Shown here in pieces: positions 34,901 to 45,665 of a stretch of 64,000 bases of DNA (the stretch's first letter is position 1; each line of letters begins with the position of its first letter). Origin of the DNA: Phytophthora colocasiae. Taxonomy: Eukaryota > Oomycota > Peronosporomycetes > Peronosporales > Peronosporaceae. The translations under genes and the position numbers were made by a program. The stretch spans positions 434,001 through 498,000 of the forward strand of contig JAGKQI010000021.1 in assembly GCA_018806915.1 (NCBI GenBank), in the 5' to 3' direction. The notes under the pieces were generated by a model. That model saw only the letters and a list, made by a program, of their open reading frames with translations. It made no database searches and was not told the origin of the DNA.

Positions 34901-35021
34901 TGATTTCACGAGTTTCGAGAACCAGTTCGAGGAATTAATGACGGAAATGCAAGGCGCAGTGAATTTCATCCGCTTCTTCCTGCAGACGAGAGCGTCAAGA
35001 CGCAAAAACAAAAACACGTGA
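31976..35021 (+). CDS. Unrecognised 977-aa protein, three exons
   Basis: Exons 31976-32971, 33031-33150 and 33204-35021, introns 59 and 53 nt, all GT-AG and phase 0. I do not recognise the family. Residues 1-190 are Ser-rich and disordered with a DSDEEEE patch. Residues 200-330 are beta-rich with hydrophobic repeats (YGCSVALELFNGHLVMVSS, AFFTLLDLADV, YGDSVWLQLSVG), resembling MIR or beta-trefoil domains. Exon 2 is basic (KMLGKWIIRSAVCQRRKK). Then WFYLGADSDAGIAVLRQLP, a CALCH...NLCCQ cluster followed by a coiled coil, a Gln-rich stretch (HRQQQQAQQQ), an acidic block and a helical C-terminus. It shares a 92-bp promoter with the WD40-like gene, so a common role, perhaps flagellar, is possible but unproven. 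Confidence 0.7.
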
Positions 35022-35382
35022 CGTTAGTTTTGGATATCATCCAGATTGCGGTGTTCATCGAAGCATCTACATGTAGATGTTCTGCTGGTAAATTCAAATC
35101 TACTTTAAGTAACGTCACATCTTTCGACCAAGAGACCTTCGGTTAAGTAATATGATACGAATGGGGCAAGAACTGGGAGACTGAGTTTTTTTTCGGGGTT
35201 CAATATTCTAGGCTGAAAAAATGAGGTTTACACTAACAAAGAAGGGATACACACAGCCTACCTAATTGTTGAAATTGGTATCGATTTTACTGATTTATGT
35301 CAAGGAAAATACACTGCATTCTACTTGGCGGGGTCTTCCTGTTTTCCCCAAAATACATGTATTTTGCTTTTGCCACTTATGA
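35022..35382. other. Intergenic region
   Basis: 361 bp, AT-rich, between the 3' ends of the 977-aa gene and the ankyrin fragment. No gene or repeat seen. Probably 3' UTRs. Confidence 0.5.
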
Positions 35383-36195
35383 CTAAGCTAGTCGCTGCCT
35401 CTTAGTGGGTAAATCCGGTTCAACCTGAGGTTCCAGCCAGTCAATCACTTGCTGATGATTCCGTTCCTTGGCGATGCTAAGCGCTTCCTGGGCATACTCC
35501 AGGCGTTCTTTGTTGTTATCTATCGAACTTAGTAGCAATTTGATGATAGGAAGATGCCCAAAACCCGTTGCAGCTTTTAATGTTTTGTAAAACATTAGAG
35601 GAAATCTTTCCTTGTATCCATTTGCATGCAACCACTGGATCACTTCAAGGTGGCCACCAGCCGCTGCATATACATTGGCCCTCACCGAGCAGCCTTCGCT
35701 TCGATTCTTGTGCAGCCACTTAATAACTTCCAGGTGTCCAGTGGAGCATGCGAGGTCCATCGCATCTGTAGTGCATCCTTCTGTTCTATTCTCATGAAGC
35801 CACTTTACCACATCTAAATGACCCTTAAACGCCGCCATATCCATTGCGTCAGTCGTGCAGACCTCGGTTCGGTTCTCATGTAACCACTTGACGAATTCTA
35901 AATGACCACTTTTCGCCGCATTATCAATTGTGCACTTCATACAGCCCGCTTTGCAGCCTTCTGTTCTATTATCTCGCAGCCATTTCGCCACTTTGGACTT
36001 ACCCCATCGCATTGCCCACTCAATTGCCTTCATTCTGCACCCCTCGCTTCGGTTGTGATGCAGCCACTTGACCATTTCAAAGTGTCCACGCCGAGCAGCC
36101 GCGTACATGGCTTCTTTGGTGCATCCTTCGCTTCGGTTGGCATGCAACCACTGGACTACCGACAACTGACCATATACCGCTGCCCTATCCATATC
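35383..36195 (-). pseudogene. Ankyrin-repeat protein, C-terminal part cut off by a Copia insertion
   Basis: About 270 codons with at least seven repeats of the oomycete ankyrin type ([23 protein letters not shown]), the final ones degenerate (GYKERFPLMFYKTLKAATG), ending VEPDLPTKRQRLA. It has no start of its own: the frame is open up to 36195, where the LTR of the Copia element begins. The Met at 36192 is internal in the uninterrupted sequence. The N-terminal part lies at 41681-42435 beyond the element, overlapping this one by about 470 bp. These proteins are numerous in oomycetes; function unknown. Confidence 0.8.
35727..36195. repeat. About 470-bp direct duplication flanking the Copia element (second copy 41681-42149)
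   Basis: The sequence from ACTTCCAGGTGTCCAG to CTATCCATATC is present on both sides of the Copia element, same orientation and apparently identical. It is part of the ankyrin gene. A normal Copia insertion duplicates about 5 bp, not 470. Confidence 0.88.
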
Positions 36196-36197
36196 TT

Positions 36198-36512
36198 TGA
36201 GCCGACGGGTTCTGGAGACTTCCCGGAGAAGAACTTTCGCCTGTGTCAGGTTCCGTCACGGTTGAGTGACAGGAAGGCCAGTGACCATCTTGATCGATGG
36301 GTCCAGCCTAAAGGAGGTTTTGTGCCCGAGGCTTTCCTCCTAATAACAATCAATATTACTTTGGAATTTACCTTCTACACAACAAGTCTATTCCTTTCTT
36401 ACCTCTTGCTGGAGAACGAGAACACTCGACGCACCAAGGAGACGCTGGAGTACCTGCACAACAACAAGGATCAGGAAGACAAGACAAAGGACAAGCGTGC
36501 TAAAAGCTGCTA
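36198..36512 (+). repeat. 5' LTR of Copia 1
   Basis: 315 bp, identical in my reading to 41366-41680. The shared sequence may start two bases earlier (TTTGAGCC on both sides). It ends GCTGCTA immediately before the primer site. Confidence 0.92.
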
Positions 36513-36529
36513 GGTTATGAGCCCAAGCT
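36513..36529 (+). promoter_or_regulatory. Primer-binding site of Copia 1, half-tRNA initiator-Met type
   Basis: GGTTATGAGCCCAAGCT directly follows the LTR. Its complement contains GGGCTCATAACC, the anticodon loop of initiator tRNA-Met, not the tRNA 3' end. Copia of Drosophila is known to prime from such a half-tRNA. The same 16 bases occur at 62977 in another element. The ATG in the site opens an 8-codon upstream ORF (36517-36543). Confidence 0.75.
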
Positions 36530-36583
36530 CTACTTGGCTGTGATCGAGTAAACAAGTTACGACTACGACTGCAGCGGGATAAC

Positions 36584-37831
36584 ATGGCTGCTGCTCAACC
36601 AGTGATTCGAGGTAGCTCCAAGGCCCCAAGGTTTGAGGGGACTTTCGAGCTGTACAAGGTGGAACTCCAGTTGTATCTGGAAGAACGTGAAGCGTGGGAT
36701 GTCGTGACCGGAACGGAAACCCGCCACGCCAACGATCAAGACCAACAAGCAATTTTCGACAAAAGAAACCGACTTGCTAAGGCTGCGATCCTGCGAGGAT
36801 TACGCGGGTGTCAAGACGACGAAGTAAACAAGATCTGCTCGATGGATACCGCGAAGGCAATGTGGGATACCATCACGGCTGATAAGACGCAGAGAGACTA
36901 TTCGTACGTGGCGATGCTGCGGGCGCAACTCTACAATACCAAGCACGTGAAAGGCCAGCCGCTGACCGAGTACCTGACGGCAATGAACAGACTTCGGCAG
37001 CAGATTGGCAGCATATGAGCAACTCACGTAGTGGACGAGGAGGAGATGTTGAGAGTATTGCCAATGGGTGTGACGCTGTCGCATCCAGAGCTAATGGAGC
37101 AATTCGACTTGCCGGCAAGGCAGGGAACGCCGCTGACGCTGCAGCAGTTTACGAACGCGTTGAGGTCAAAGGATGAGAGGATTCGAATGGCTGAAGCAAT
37201 GCGCGGTGAAGTTGGTGAGCCACAAGCAGTGATGTGCGCTACGCCTGCTGCTGGAGAGAAAACGAAAAGGAACAAGCGGAGCGGGGGAGCGTGGAAGAAA
37301 CGCAAGTGTTTCCACTGTGGCAAGCCTGGACACTTCAAGCAGCAGTGCTGGCACTATTTGAATCAGTCCAAGAAGGTCGAGAGCGACGAGAAGAAGTCGG
37401 CGACCGACAGGAAGGACAAGAAGAAGAAGAAGTCAAAGAATGAAGACAAACCAGGTGTGAAGAATAATATGCTAATCCTGAACGAGAATGCACCAGAAAT
37501 TATACGACGATATGCAAGTAGCAGCAGCAGCAACGACGATGATGAAGACGACGGAGACTTTCCCATGGTTGGAATGGTGGCGAAGGTCGACGGCGCAGGC
37601 AATCGAAACGCGTGGATGCTGGACTGCGGGAGTTCGACGCATGTATGTGTCGACAAGAACTTGTACTCGAGCGTAAAGAAGTCGAAGGCAACGTTCAAGG
37701 TCTGGACTGGTGAGATCACAAAAGGTGTAATGTGTGGGACGGTGAAGCTGAACCTGCCGGACAAGAACGGCAAGATGGTGGAAGTCGAGTTACAGGATGT
37801 GGAATTTTCGCCTGCGGGAGCGTCAACTTGA
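36584..37831 (+). pseudogene. Copia 1 Gag and protease, with in-frame TGA
   Basis: Gag starts at MAAAQPVIRGSSKAPRFEG, with the UBN2-type helical Gag core (AKAMWDTITADKT, LRAQLYNTKHVKGQPL). A TGA at 37016-37018 interrupts the frame after RQQIGSI; the same frame continues (MLRVLPMGVT). A zinc knuckle CFHCGKPGHFKQQC lies near 37310, then a Lys-rich linker and the protease active site LDCGSSTHVC near 37620. The frame is lost at 37829-37831, just where the integrase frame should be entered (NLISLGKLE is in the next frame). Structural protein plus aspartic protease of the element; not functional as read. Confidence 0.85.
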
Positions 37832-38919
37832 TAAGTTTAGGCAAGCTGGAGAGTGAGGGTTGGACGCCTTCGTTCAGTTCGGCTGAAGTAACGCCTCGCA
37901 AGTGTTGGTTGGATTCTGCTATTGGACGACTAGAGTTCGTGAAGCGTGGCTCTCACTACTGGTTGGAAGCTGGATTGCCGGATGACATGGTAATGACAAC
38001 GTTGAACGCCGATGCCAGTCCGCTGATGCGGTGGCACGAGCGCTTGGGACACTTGAATGTGGCCGCGATTAAGGCTATGGTGGACCAGAAGTTGGTTGAC
38101 GGCATGGATATTCCTGAGGAGTTGTTCAAGAAGCCGTTCCAGTGTTTGACTTGTATGTCAGCGAAGCGACGGCGCATGAGCCACAAGAAGAGCGCAAAGA
38201 ACAAGAGGACGACGGTCAACGACGAACGTCTGATGTCGGATACATGTGACATGGGCAAGTACATACCTGGGTCTGGAGGCATTCGCTACTTTCAGTTGAT
38301 ACATGACGAGGGCTCACGGTATAAGTGGTGCTATCCGATTGTGAATAAGAGCGATGCCAACGCGAACACGATGAAGCTGATGAAGAAGTTGATTGCGCAA
38401 GGTCATCGGATAAAGACTTTCTCAAGCGACGGCGGTGGTGAGTTCGTGAACACGGAGCTCAAGAAGTTTCTGGAGGAGCACGGCATTGATTTTGTGCCAA
38501 CTCACGCGTACACACCCGAGGAGAACGCGCTTGTGGAGAAGCTGAACGGTGTACTGGCCAACAAGACTCGGACAGCTATGCAGGCGGCGAACATGCCGAG
38601 CAAGCTGTGGCCTGAGGTGTTACAGTACATTGTGGATATTGACAACATGAGCATGACCAAGGCACTGAACGGACTGACCCCATCGGAGAAGTTGTACGGC
38701 AAGAAGCCGGACTTGACCAAGGTTCGTGTCTGTGGTGCTATTGGATTTGTGTATGTGCCGAAGCGCAAGGATAAGCTCAGCCCGAAGGCTGACCCGGCGT
38801 TATTGCTGGGATTCGCACACACCTCACCAGGTTATCGACTATTGCATTTGAGGACTGGGAGGATTGTGGAGGCGCGAGATGTGAAATTTCGTGAGGACGT
38901 GACAGTAAGCAGGAAGTAA
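37822..38919 (+). pseudogene. Copia 1 integrase
   Basis: It begins in frame at NLISLGKLE. It has the GAG_pre-integrs block with HERLGHLN...CLTCMSAK (HHCC-like zinc site) and the rve core with candidate catalytic residues in LMSDTCDMG or IHDEGSR, FSSDGGGEFVN and NALVEKLNG. It ends at TAA 38917-38919 after TVSRK, but the same frame continues into the RT part, so a single stop splits pol. Confidence 0.83.
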
Positions 38920-38970
38920 CTGAACGCGCTCCTAGCTGGACAGCACAAGACGTATCAGCACATTCCGTTT

Positions 38971-41133
38971 GTGCCTCTGCCGGTTGAATTTGTGGCAGAA
39001 GAGCATTTGCATGAAGTGAAAATGCGTGCAGTGAAGGAGAGTTTGCCGGACGACGTGAATGAGAAGTCCATGGCAGATGACGACAATTGCAATGTGGAAA
39101 GTTCGTCGAGTGAGTCGGACGGAGATGAACTCGTAGAAGAACCTGTACAAGTTAGACCTGGACGAGCTGCTGGACGAAGAGCGAGACGGCAGCGTGCTGC
39201 GAACCAGCAACAACAACCAGTGAGAAGGTCCAACCGAGTGCGACAACAAAATGTAAGGCTTAGTAACTACCAGTTGCTAATGGGTGCCGAAGTTGAAGAC
39301 CCGGCCAACGTCGAAGAGGCAATGGATTCGCCGCAGAGGAAGGACTGGGAAGATGCGCTCAAGAAGGAGTACGCGTCTTTAATCAAGAACGGAACCTGGA
39401 AGCTGGTGAATCGCCCTAAGGACGACGATGGACGGTGGATCAAGGTCATGACTACCAAGTGGGTCCTGAAGGTGAAACGTGATGAGCAAGGCAGAGTGCA
39501 GCGCTACAAGGCGAGACTGGTCGTACATGGATATGAACAACGATTTGGACATGAATACTGGAAGACATACTCACCTGTAGTACGCTGGATGACAATGTTG
39601 ATTGTGCTTTTGCTGGCTCTGTTGCTTGGGCTGGAGGTCGATCAAGGTGACTTTGAGACGGCATTCCTGAACAGCAACATGGATGGTGCAAAGATTTACG
39701 TGGAGCAGCCTAAGGAGTTCGACGACGGAACTGGCAGGGTGTGTTTCCTGCTTAAGGGTCTGTACGGATTGAAACAAGCTGCTAGACTATGGTATCTGAC
39801 TTTGCACAAGCGCCTAGAGAAGCTTGGCATGAAGCGAAGTGCGTTCGACGTGGGCCTGTACTACAAGTGGATTGACGGACGGCTCTTGATGGTGACCGTG
39901 TATGTGGACGACATGTTAATCATTGGAACTCGCTGTGACATCGACAAGATGAAGAAGGACTTGACGGAAGAGTTTGCGTTGAAAGACATGGGACGAGTGC
40001 ACTACTTACTGGGTATGGAGGTGGATTACGTGCCTGGGAAGAAGCTGTGCATTTCGCAGACGGCATACATTGATAAGATCCTGCAAAAGTTCCAGATGAA
40101 GGATGTGAAGACGGTGAGGTCGCCGCAGCAGCACAACGAGAAAGTCCTGCCGATTGAGCGGGATGAGAGCAAGATCAATGATAAGAACTTGGAGTACCAG
40201 GAGTTGGTTGGTGCGCTGCAGTACCTTGTGACGTGTACCCGCCCGGACATTTCTAATGCGGTGCGGAACCTAAGTCGACATACAGGAAGCTACACAAAGG
40301 AGAACTTTGCGGCTGCCAAAAGGGTGCTGAGGTACCTGAAGGGTACAAGGACGTATGGGCTGGTTTACGTGGTGAATGACTCGGACTTGAACGAGGGTTT
40401 ACAAGTGAGCGCATATTGCGATGCGGACCATGCGAACTGCCCGGATACGTCACGATCGGTTACTGGCTACGTACTTCAGCTGAATGGCCACAGCTTTGGA
40501 TTCAAAAGCAAGATGCAGGCGTCTGTGACGGATGATACCTGCAAGTCAGAGTTGGTGGCTGCAAGTACATGTGTGGAGGACTTACTTTGGGCAAGGAAGC
40601 TGCTCAAGGAGCTGAAGTTCAAGCCAGAGGTTGGAAAGCTGCTGATGGACAATCAAGCGGCTATTAAAGTTTGTTCCGACGCCGGCAATTTTAACGGCGT
40701 GAAGCGCTACGCTAAGAAGAGTCGGAAAATTGCGGAGCTGGTGATGAAGAACAAGGTGGACATCGAATACGTCTCGACGGAGGATAACGTCGCTGACATG
40801 TTCACCAAGGCACTGGGCCCGCAGCGATTCGAAAAGTTGCGAGCGGGACTCGGGGTGAAGGATGTTGATGGCGCCAAGGAGCGTCAGAACACAGAGGAAG
40901 GCGTGGTTGAGCGCCTGCACGATGGTCAAGGCGTGGTAAAGCGTCGAAGCGTGCGTCTGGCCAAGAGTCAGGAGAATAAAGCTGCGGTCAAGCAGTACAT
41001 GGCTAAGAGCCAGGATGTTGACACTGTGGTCAAGCAGTGCATGGTCAAGAGCCAGGATAATAAAACTGCGGTCAAGCAGTACATGGCCAAGGACCAGGAT
41101 GTTGACACTGTGGTTAAGCAGTGCGTGGCCTAG
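38971..41133 (+). pseudogene. Copia 1 reverse transcriptase and RNase H, with repeat tail
   Basis: RT domain (RVT_2) from about 39330 (WEDALKKEY, TTKWVLKVKRDEQG) with the catalytic Asp in QGDFETAFLN and the YVDD box (VTVYVDDMLIIGT) near 39900. RNase H near 40410-40680 has CDADHANCP, KSELVAAST and LMDNQAA. After the RNase H end (NVADMFTKALGP) the frame continues for about 95 codons into a 14-residue tandem repeat (VKQYMAKSQD type). This tail is unusual for Copia. This part of pol is open throughout but lies downstream of three lesions. Confidence 0.87.
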
Positions 41134-41258
41134 AGCCAGGAAGATTGACACTGTGGTTAAGCAGTGCGTGGCCTAGAGCCAGGAAGATTGACACTGTGGT
41201 AAAGCAGTGCGTGGCCATGAGCCAGGGTAATGAAGCTGTGGTTGAGCAGCGCAAAACG
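40963..41258 (+). repeat. 42-bp minisatellite at the 3' end of Copia 1
   Basis: About seven units start near 40963, 41005, 41047, 41089, 41131, 41174 and 41217. The first five spacings are 42 bp, so the reading frame is kept and gives a 14-residue repeat. The units from 41131 have an extra base and carry TAG. It ends 100 bp before the 3' LTR. Confidence 0.85.
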
Positions 41259-41365
41259 TTGGCAGAAGATCGGACGAAAGCCGAAGCCAGCGGAAGTACT
41301 GTCTAATGTGATTCGGCCAACGGCTGATGTTGGCAGTGACACGGAGGCTTAGTTCCGGGGGAGTT

Positions 41366-41680
41366 TGAGCCGACGGGTTCTGGAGACTTCCCGGAGAAGA
41401 ACTTTCGCCTGTGTCAGGTTCCGTCACGGTTGAGTGACAGGAAGGCCAGTGACCATCTTGATCGATGGGTCCAGCCTAAAGGAGGTTTTGTGCCCGAGGC
41501 TTTCCTCCTAATAACAATCAATATTACTTTGGAATTTACCTTCTACACAACAAGTCTATTCCTTTCTTACCTCTTGCTGGAGAACGAGAACACTCGACGC
41601 ACCAAGGAGACGCTGGAGTACCTGCACAACAACAAGGATCAGGAAGACAAGACAAAGGACAAGCGTGCTAAAAGCTGCTA
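41366..41680 (+). repeat. 3' LTR of Copia 1
   Basis: 315 bp, preceded by the purine-rich CCGGGGGAGTT (41356-41365), the likely polypurine tract. It is followed directly by ankyrin gene sequence (ACTTCCAGG). Confidence 0.92.
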
Positions 41681-42435
41681 ACTTCCAGGTGTCCAGTGGA
41701 GCATGCGAGGTCCATCGCATCTGTAGTGCATCCTTCTGTTCTATTCTCATGAAGCCACTTTACCACATCTAAATGACCCTTAAACGCCGCCATATCCATT
41801 GCGTCAGTCGTGCAGACCTCGGTTCGGTTCTCATGTAACCACTTGACGAATTCTAAATGACCACTTTTCGCCGCATTATCAATTGTGCACTTCATACAGC
41901 CCGCTTTGCAGCCTTCTGTTCTATTATCTCGCAGCCATTTCGCCACTTTGGACTTACCCCATCGCATTGCCCACTCAATTGCCTTCATTCTGCACCCCTC
42001 GCTTCGGTTGTGATGCAGCCACTTGACCATTTCAAAGTGTCCACGCCGAGCAGCCGCGTACATGGCTTCTTTGGTGCATCCTTCGCTTCGGTTGGCATGC
42101 AACCACTGGACTACCGACAACTGACCATATACCGCTGCCCTATCCATATCGCTGGCACTCCACTCACATCGGTCGGCGTGGAAATCTAACAACCACTGCA
42201 AAATATGCACGTGACCATCAATGATGGCAGAGGACAGCAACTCGCCCCAATTCACCTCAGTGTTCCTGGCTGCTATATATGACAGTAATCGCACTGAACC
42301 GAGCCTGCAAGCGCCCCATACGGAGCCCACCCCCAGGAACTTGTCGATATGAAGAACAACATTCGGGAGATCACGAAACGACAGACACTCACGGCAAACC
42401 ACGCGGACAGAGGTGAAAACTAGGAAATCGTCCAT
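41681..42435 (-). pseudogene. Ankyrin-repeat protein, N-terminal part
   Basis: ATG at 42435 (MDDFLVFTSVRVVCRECLSF), a short F-box-like or capping region (LPNVVLHIDKFLGVGS), then ankyrin repeats of the WLH.NR.EGC type up to 41681, where the frame runs into the LTR and stops at 41668. The part from DMDRAAVYG onwards (41681-42149) duplicates 35727-36195. The full gene would have encoded roughly 430 residues by overlap of the two parts. Confidence 0.8.
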
Positions 42436-43053
42436 CGATGAAGCTCTTTGTTGATAAATATCGAAGTTCACTTAGTGGTCATGACTTTAGCAGTCGCTTC
42501 TTGTCTAAGATATTTCCTTACTAGTAAATCAATTTATTTCATTCACTCGTGCACTAGTTTTATTAACAAAATATTCTCACTGAATACGTTTACTTCAGAT
42601 ATTATGCAACTAGCATATTTTTGTGTAATTATTTTGACCGAACATAACCTTTCCATCACCATATATCTTTGAGATGGCTACAGCATACGAAATTCAGGAA
42701 CTTAAATTCAAAATCGCACTTTAAAAGCTAAGCAACTTGACGTATTGGGATATCTACCACCGTGACGACAGTTGAGAGTGGGGAAGTAGTAGTAGTGTTT
42801 TGGATGCAAATTGCAAAGTGAGGTTCATTTGAACGTTAAAAGACAAACCCACCGGGTCAGCCTCCCAGGGCTGCCCACCACTAGAAAACTAGCGCCATCA
42901 GAGATATCAGATGCTCTCAGGGATGCTCACCGCTAGAAGTCTAGCGCCATCAGATGTCTGATGCTCCACTAAGGTCGCGGTGGCTTGTGCCACTTGTACC
43001 TACATCGGAAATGCAACTCGCCCCCCACAAGTGGTGCAAGGGTAACTACGGAG
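42436..43053. other. Upstream of the ankyrin gene and probable 3' LTR of Copia 2
   Basis: No gene. Left half AT-rich, the ankyrin gene's 5' flank. Right half follows the stop of the minus-strand RNase H: on the minus strand GTGGGGGGCGAG (43023-43034) is a good polypurine tract, so an LTR should begin near 43022 and run leftwards. That LTR holds two imperfect 40-bp repeats (near 42881 and 42928) built around CTAGCGCCATCAGA. I cannot place its left end. Confidence 0.45.
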
Positions 43054-43583
43054 TCATCCCGTCGTATCAACCAAGCAGCACATGGCTCGCTTGCGACGGA
43101 ACTCCGTTCTTGCCAGGGCCTTAGTGAGTAGATCCGCTGGCATTTCGCCAGTCGGAGTATAGTCCGCTGTCAATTCACCTTTGTGAATCAGGTCCTTAAC
43201 CGCGTGATACTTCACGTCCACAGTCTTTTGAGTCTCGCTGTGCCCACTGCGTTGGAGGCGCTTGATTGCTGGCTGGCTATCCATTATCAGTCTTAGAGGC
43301 AGCTCCTTTTGCAGTACTTCATTCGCAATGGCTTGTACCATCAGCGCGTCTTCAATGCCAATGTCCGCCGCAATATACTCAGCGGCCGTGCTTGATTTTG
43401 CTACGATAGTTTGTTTCTTGCTCGCCCATGCGACCGGGCATCCGAACAAATACACCACTGATCCTAATACGCTTTTTCGGTCTGCTCGATCGTTAGCCCA
43501 GTCAGCGTCCGTGGCCACCACGATATCGTCACTAGTTGGCTGGAACTTCATTTTCAAACCCGTTGTTGCACGAAGGTGCCGGA
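43054..43583 (-). pseudogene. Copia 2 RNase H, separated from its RT by a Gypsy insertion
   Basis: The minus strand encodes the end of a Copia pol: [12 protein letters not shown] (before the first listed Met), [28 protein letters not shown] and [12 protein letters not shown] (RNase H catalytic Asp, Glu, Asp), then [19 protein letters not shown] and DLLTKALAR. The upstream part of the same pol continues at 60446-62607 on the far side of the 16.9-kb Gypsy element. Without the insert and one CGGA copy the two parts meet at KYL / RHLRATTG, with a one-base frame offset. Confidence 0.88.
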
Positions 43584-45186
43584 TGTGACGAGGTGGGTGA
43601 ACACTTTCCGGACTTTCTGAAAGAAAAACCCGGTCGCCCAGAACGTATAGCTGGTGGCCAGTCCGATTCTGGAAGGAAACTTCCAGATGACACTTGAGAA
43701 CTGGGGTCAGTCTCTACCTTCCGGGATCCAAATGGGTATCCGGAAGGCGGAGTTGGCGTGTGACCTTGTGGTTATCCTCCTTGGTGTCGTTTGTCTTCGA
43801 GTATCCGAAGGGTATCACCAGGTGAGTTACTTTCAGGTGTGATCAGATCCAAAGATCCCAAGTACCAAAAGTACTTCCAAATGCAGTTGGTTTTCTGGAA
43901 GGCAAAAGACTATTAGCAGAGTCCTCTTCCAACAGTTAACCAATACAATACAGAGAGTTAATATGCAAAACACGTAGCCGCTCTTATTCTTTGTGGCCCT
44001 TGAGCGGTGGGCACTCCCAATGCCAGTCGACGGGGTCTACTTCCGGAACACTGACTCAGTTCCGGGACCCTAACAAGCGCACCACTTCCGGATAACCACT
44101 TGGTTTCCGGAAGACAATATCCAAGATCAGGATATCCAGATGCCTGTATATCCAAATATCCAAAATCCAAATGCAATCTAGACTAGGAATCCAGATGCAA
44201 ACGTCCAATCACACAGTAGTTAATTCAATACAGTTCCAAGGGGCCAACTACTAACAACCTCCCAAAACGCAGTTATAATATGAAATGTGAATCCGGAATC
44301 CGGATTCCAACTGGAATATGAAATAGGAAGATCCCTTCCGGATGCGCCGCCGGATCACTTACCCAACTTGGTCTCGAACCTTTGGTGGAGAGTCCCGCGG
44401 CGATGTACGCAGTCGACGCGGCCGTACGCTGGCTCAGCTAACTCGAAGCCCTCTGACAAGAGGCTGGTCCGCAGTGCTTTGCAGTGTCTTCCAGGAAAAC
44501 CTTCCAGAAGACCACTTGCGCCCTTGGTGGCAAATTGAACTCTCTGTTATTTATATAAAGTCTTCTGCTAAAGATTCTGCTAACATCTTGTTTTCACTAT
44601 AGGAAGCGCACACTCATCAGGAGGCGCGTGTCTCTGGCGCGGAACCCCGAAGAATTCCGGCTGGTGCCGAACACATCCTGGTCGGTCGTCTTGGTCGGTC
44701 GGTCTTGACTTGGCTTGAGTATACTCCGAACCTCAATGTCCATACTGGGTACAAATCAGGCAGGGTCCGGACGCCTTTGGTCATCTGGATTCCCGATCCT
44801 TGGAATCCAAAAGTCCTCAGTTCAGCACTGGAAGCATGTATCCGGAATACACTTGGTCTGTGTATGGGCGACTGGATTCTTGAGCCCTTAGCCCTGACTG
44901 GAATGGCATCCAGATTCCCGAAATCTGGATCTGGATTCCGGAAGTACGCACCAGGAATTCACTTGGGCACCACATGGTGGACTTGATTCCTGAATAGTGG
45001 ACTCCGATCGTGGTCGGGCATCCGGATTCTGGAAGTCCGGATTCCGGAAGTCCTAAAGCAATAAGGTGAAAATGTGTTCCACAGCTCAGTCCCAGGTACT
45101 CGATGCCTCAGCCAATCACCTCTCGACATATTGGGTGGCTCTGGGAGGCGGTGTCCAGATAGAAAATTTGAATCCACAGCTTCACA
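43584..45186 (-). repeat. 3' LTR of the Gypsy element (left copy)
   Basis: 1603 bp, TGTGACGA at the left edge and CTTCACA at the right, so TGTGAAG...TCGTCACA on the sense strand. It carries 14 TCCGGA hexamers by my count. Short ORFs inside it are present in both LTRs and are not gene-like. Confidence 0.93.
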
Positions 45187-45665
45187 ACCGTCCCTCTCGT
45201 CAGGAGCTGTCATTGAGGAATTTACCTCCGAGCTTGACTGGTCCTTATGAGACGAAGCGTGGGCAAGTCGTCCAGATCACCGGATCACCGCAAACATCCA
45301 GATCACAATCCCGCAATTTACAACGGCACTTGTCGTCGAGTTGCGTTTCCGGATTCCATACATCCAAATGCCCATCACGCAAATGTCGAACGGTCCGGTT
45401 TCAGGCGTCCCACACTGTATCCAGGTTCTACCCACCCGGGTCTCACGTATCCGGGTTCACCCTATCCGGGTTCAGGAAGTCCAAATCACTACACTGGGTC
45501 ACATTCCATCCATCAATTGGCTGACGTGGCTTCTCTTCTGCGTCCGGTCCCAAGCGCCCCGGTCCCAGCGCACGTCCAAACGGCAAGAATCATTCAGTCG
45601 GTCCACACACATTTCGCAATTTCAAGGCTCCAGATCACCCAAGCGATTCCGCACGATCACATCGA
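45187..45665. other. Internal sequence between 3' LTR and antisense ORF
   Basis: 479 bp without a clear gene. On the sense (minus) strand the purine-rich GACGAGAGGGACGGT just before the LTR is the probable polypurine tract. On the plus strand this would be the 5' leader of the antisense ORF. It has short repeated phrases (TATCCGGGTTC, CACCCGGGTCTC). Confidence 0.4.

Larger units (their letters stand above)
36198..41680 (+). mobile_element. Ty1/Copia LTR retrotransposon 1 (5.48 kb)
   Basis: LTRs at 36198-36512 and 41366-41680 (315 bp each, no difference seen), TGAGCC at the start and GCTGCTA at the end. Order: primer site, gag with a zinc knuckle, protease, integrase, RT, RNase H, which is Copia order. 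It is recent by LTR identity, yet coding is interrupted by TGA at 37016-37018, a frameshift near 37822 and TAA at 38917-38919. Confidence 0.92.

Noticed and set aside
40963..41258. CRISPR or leucine-rich repeat protein
   Set aside because: Contiguous 42-bp units extending a retroelement pol frame. The 14-residue unit has no LRR pattern.
44287..44986. Short ORFs inside the Gypsy LTRs (same at 59546-60245)
   Set aside because: Present in both LTRs as expected for a repeat, no codon-like conservation, no motif.
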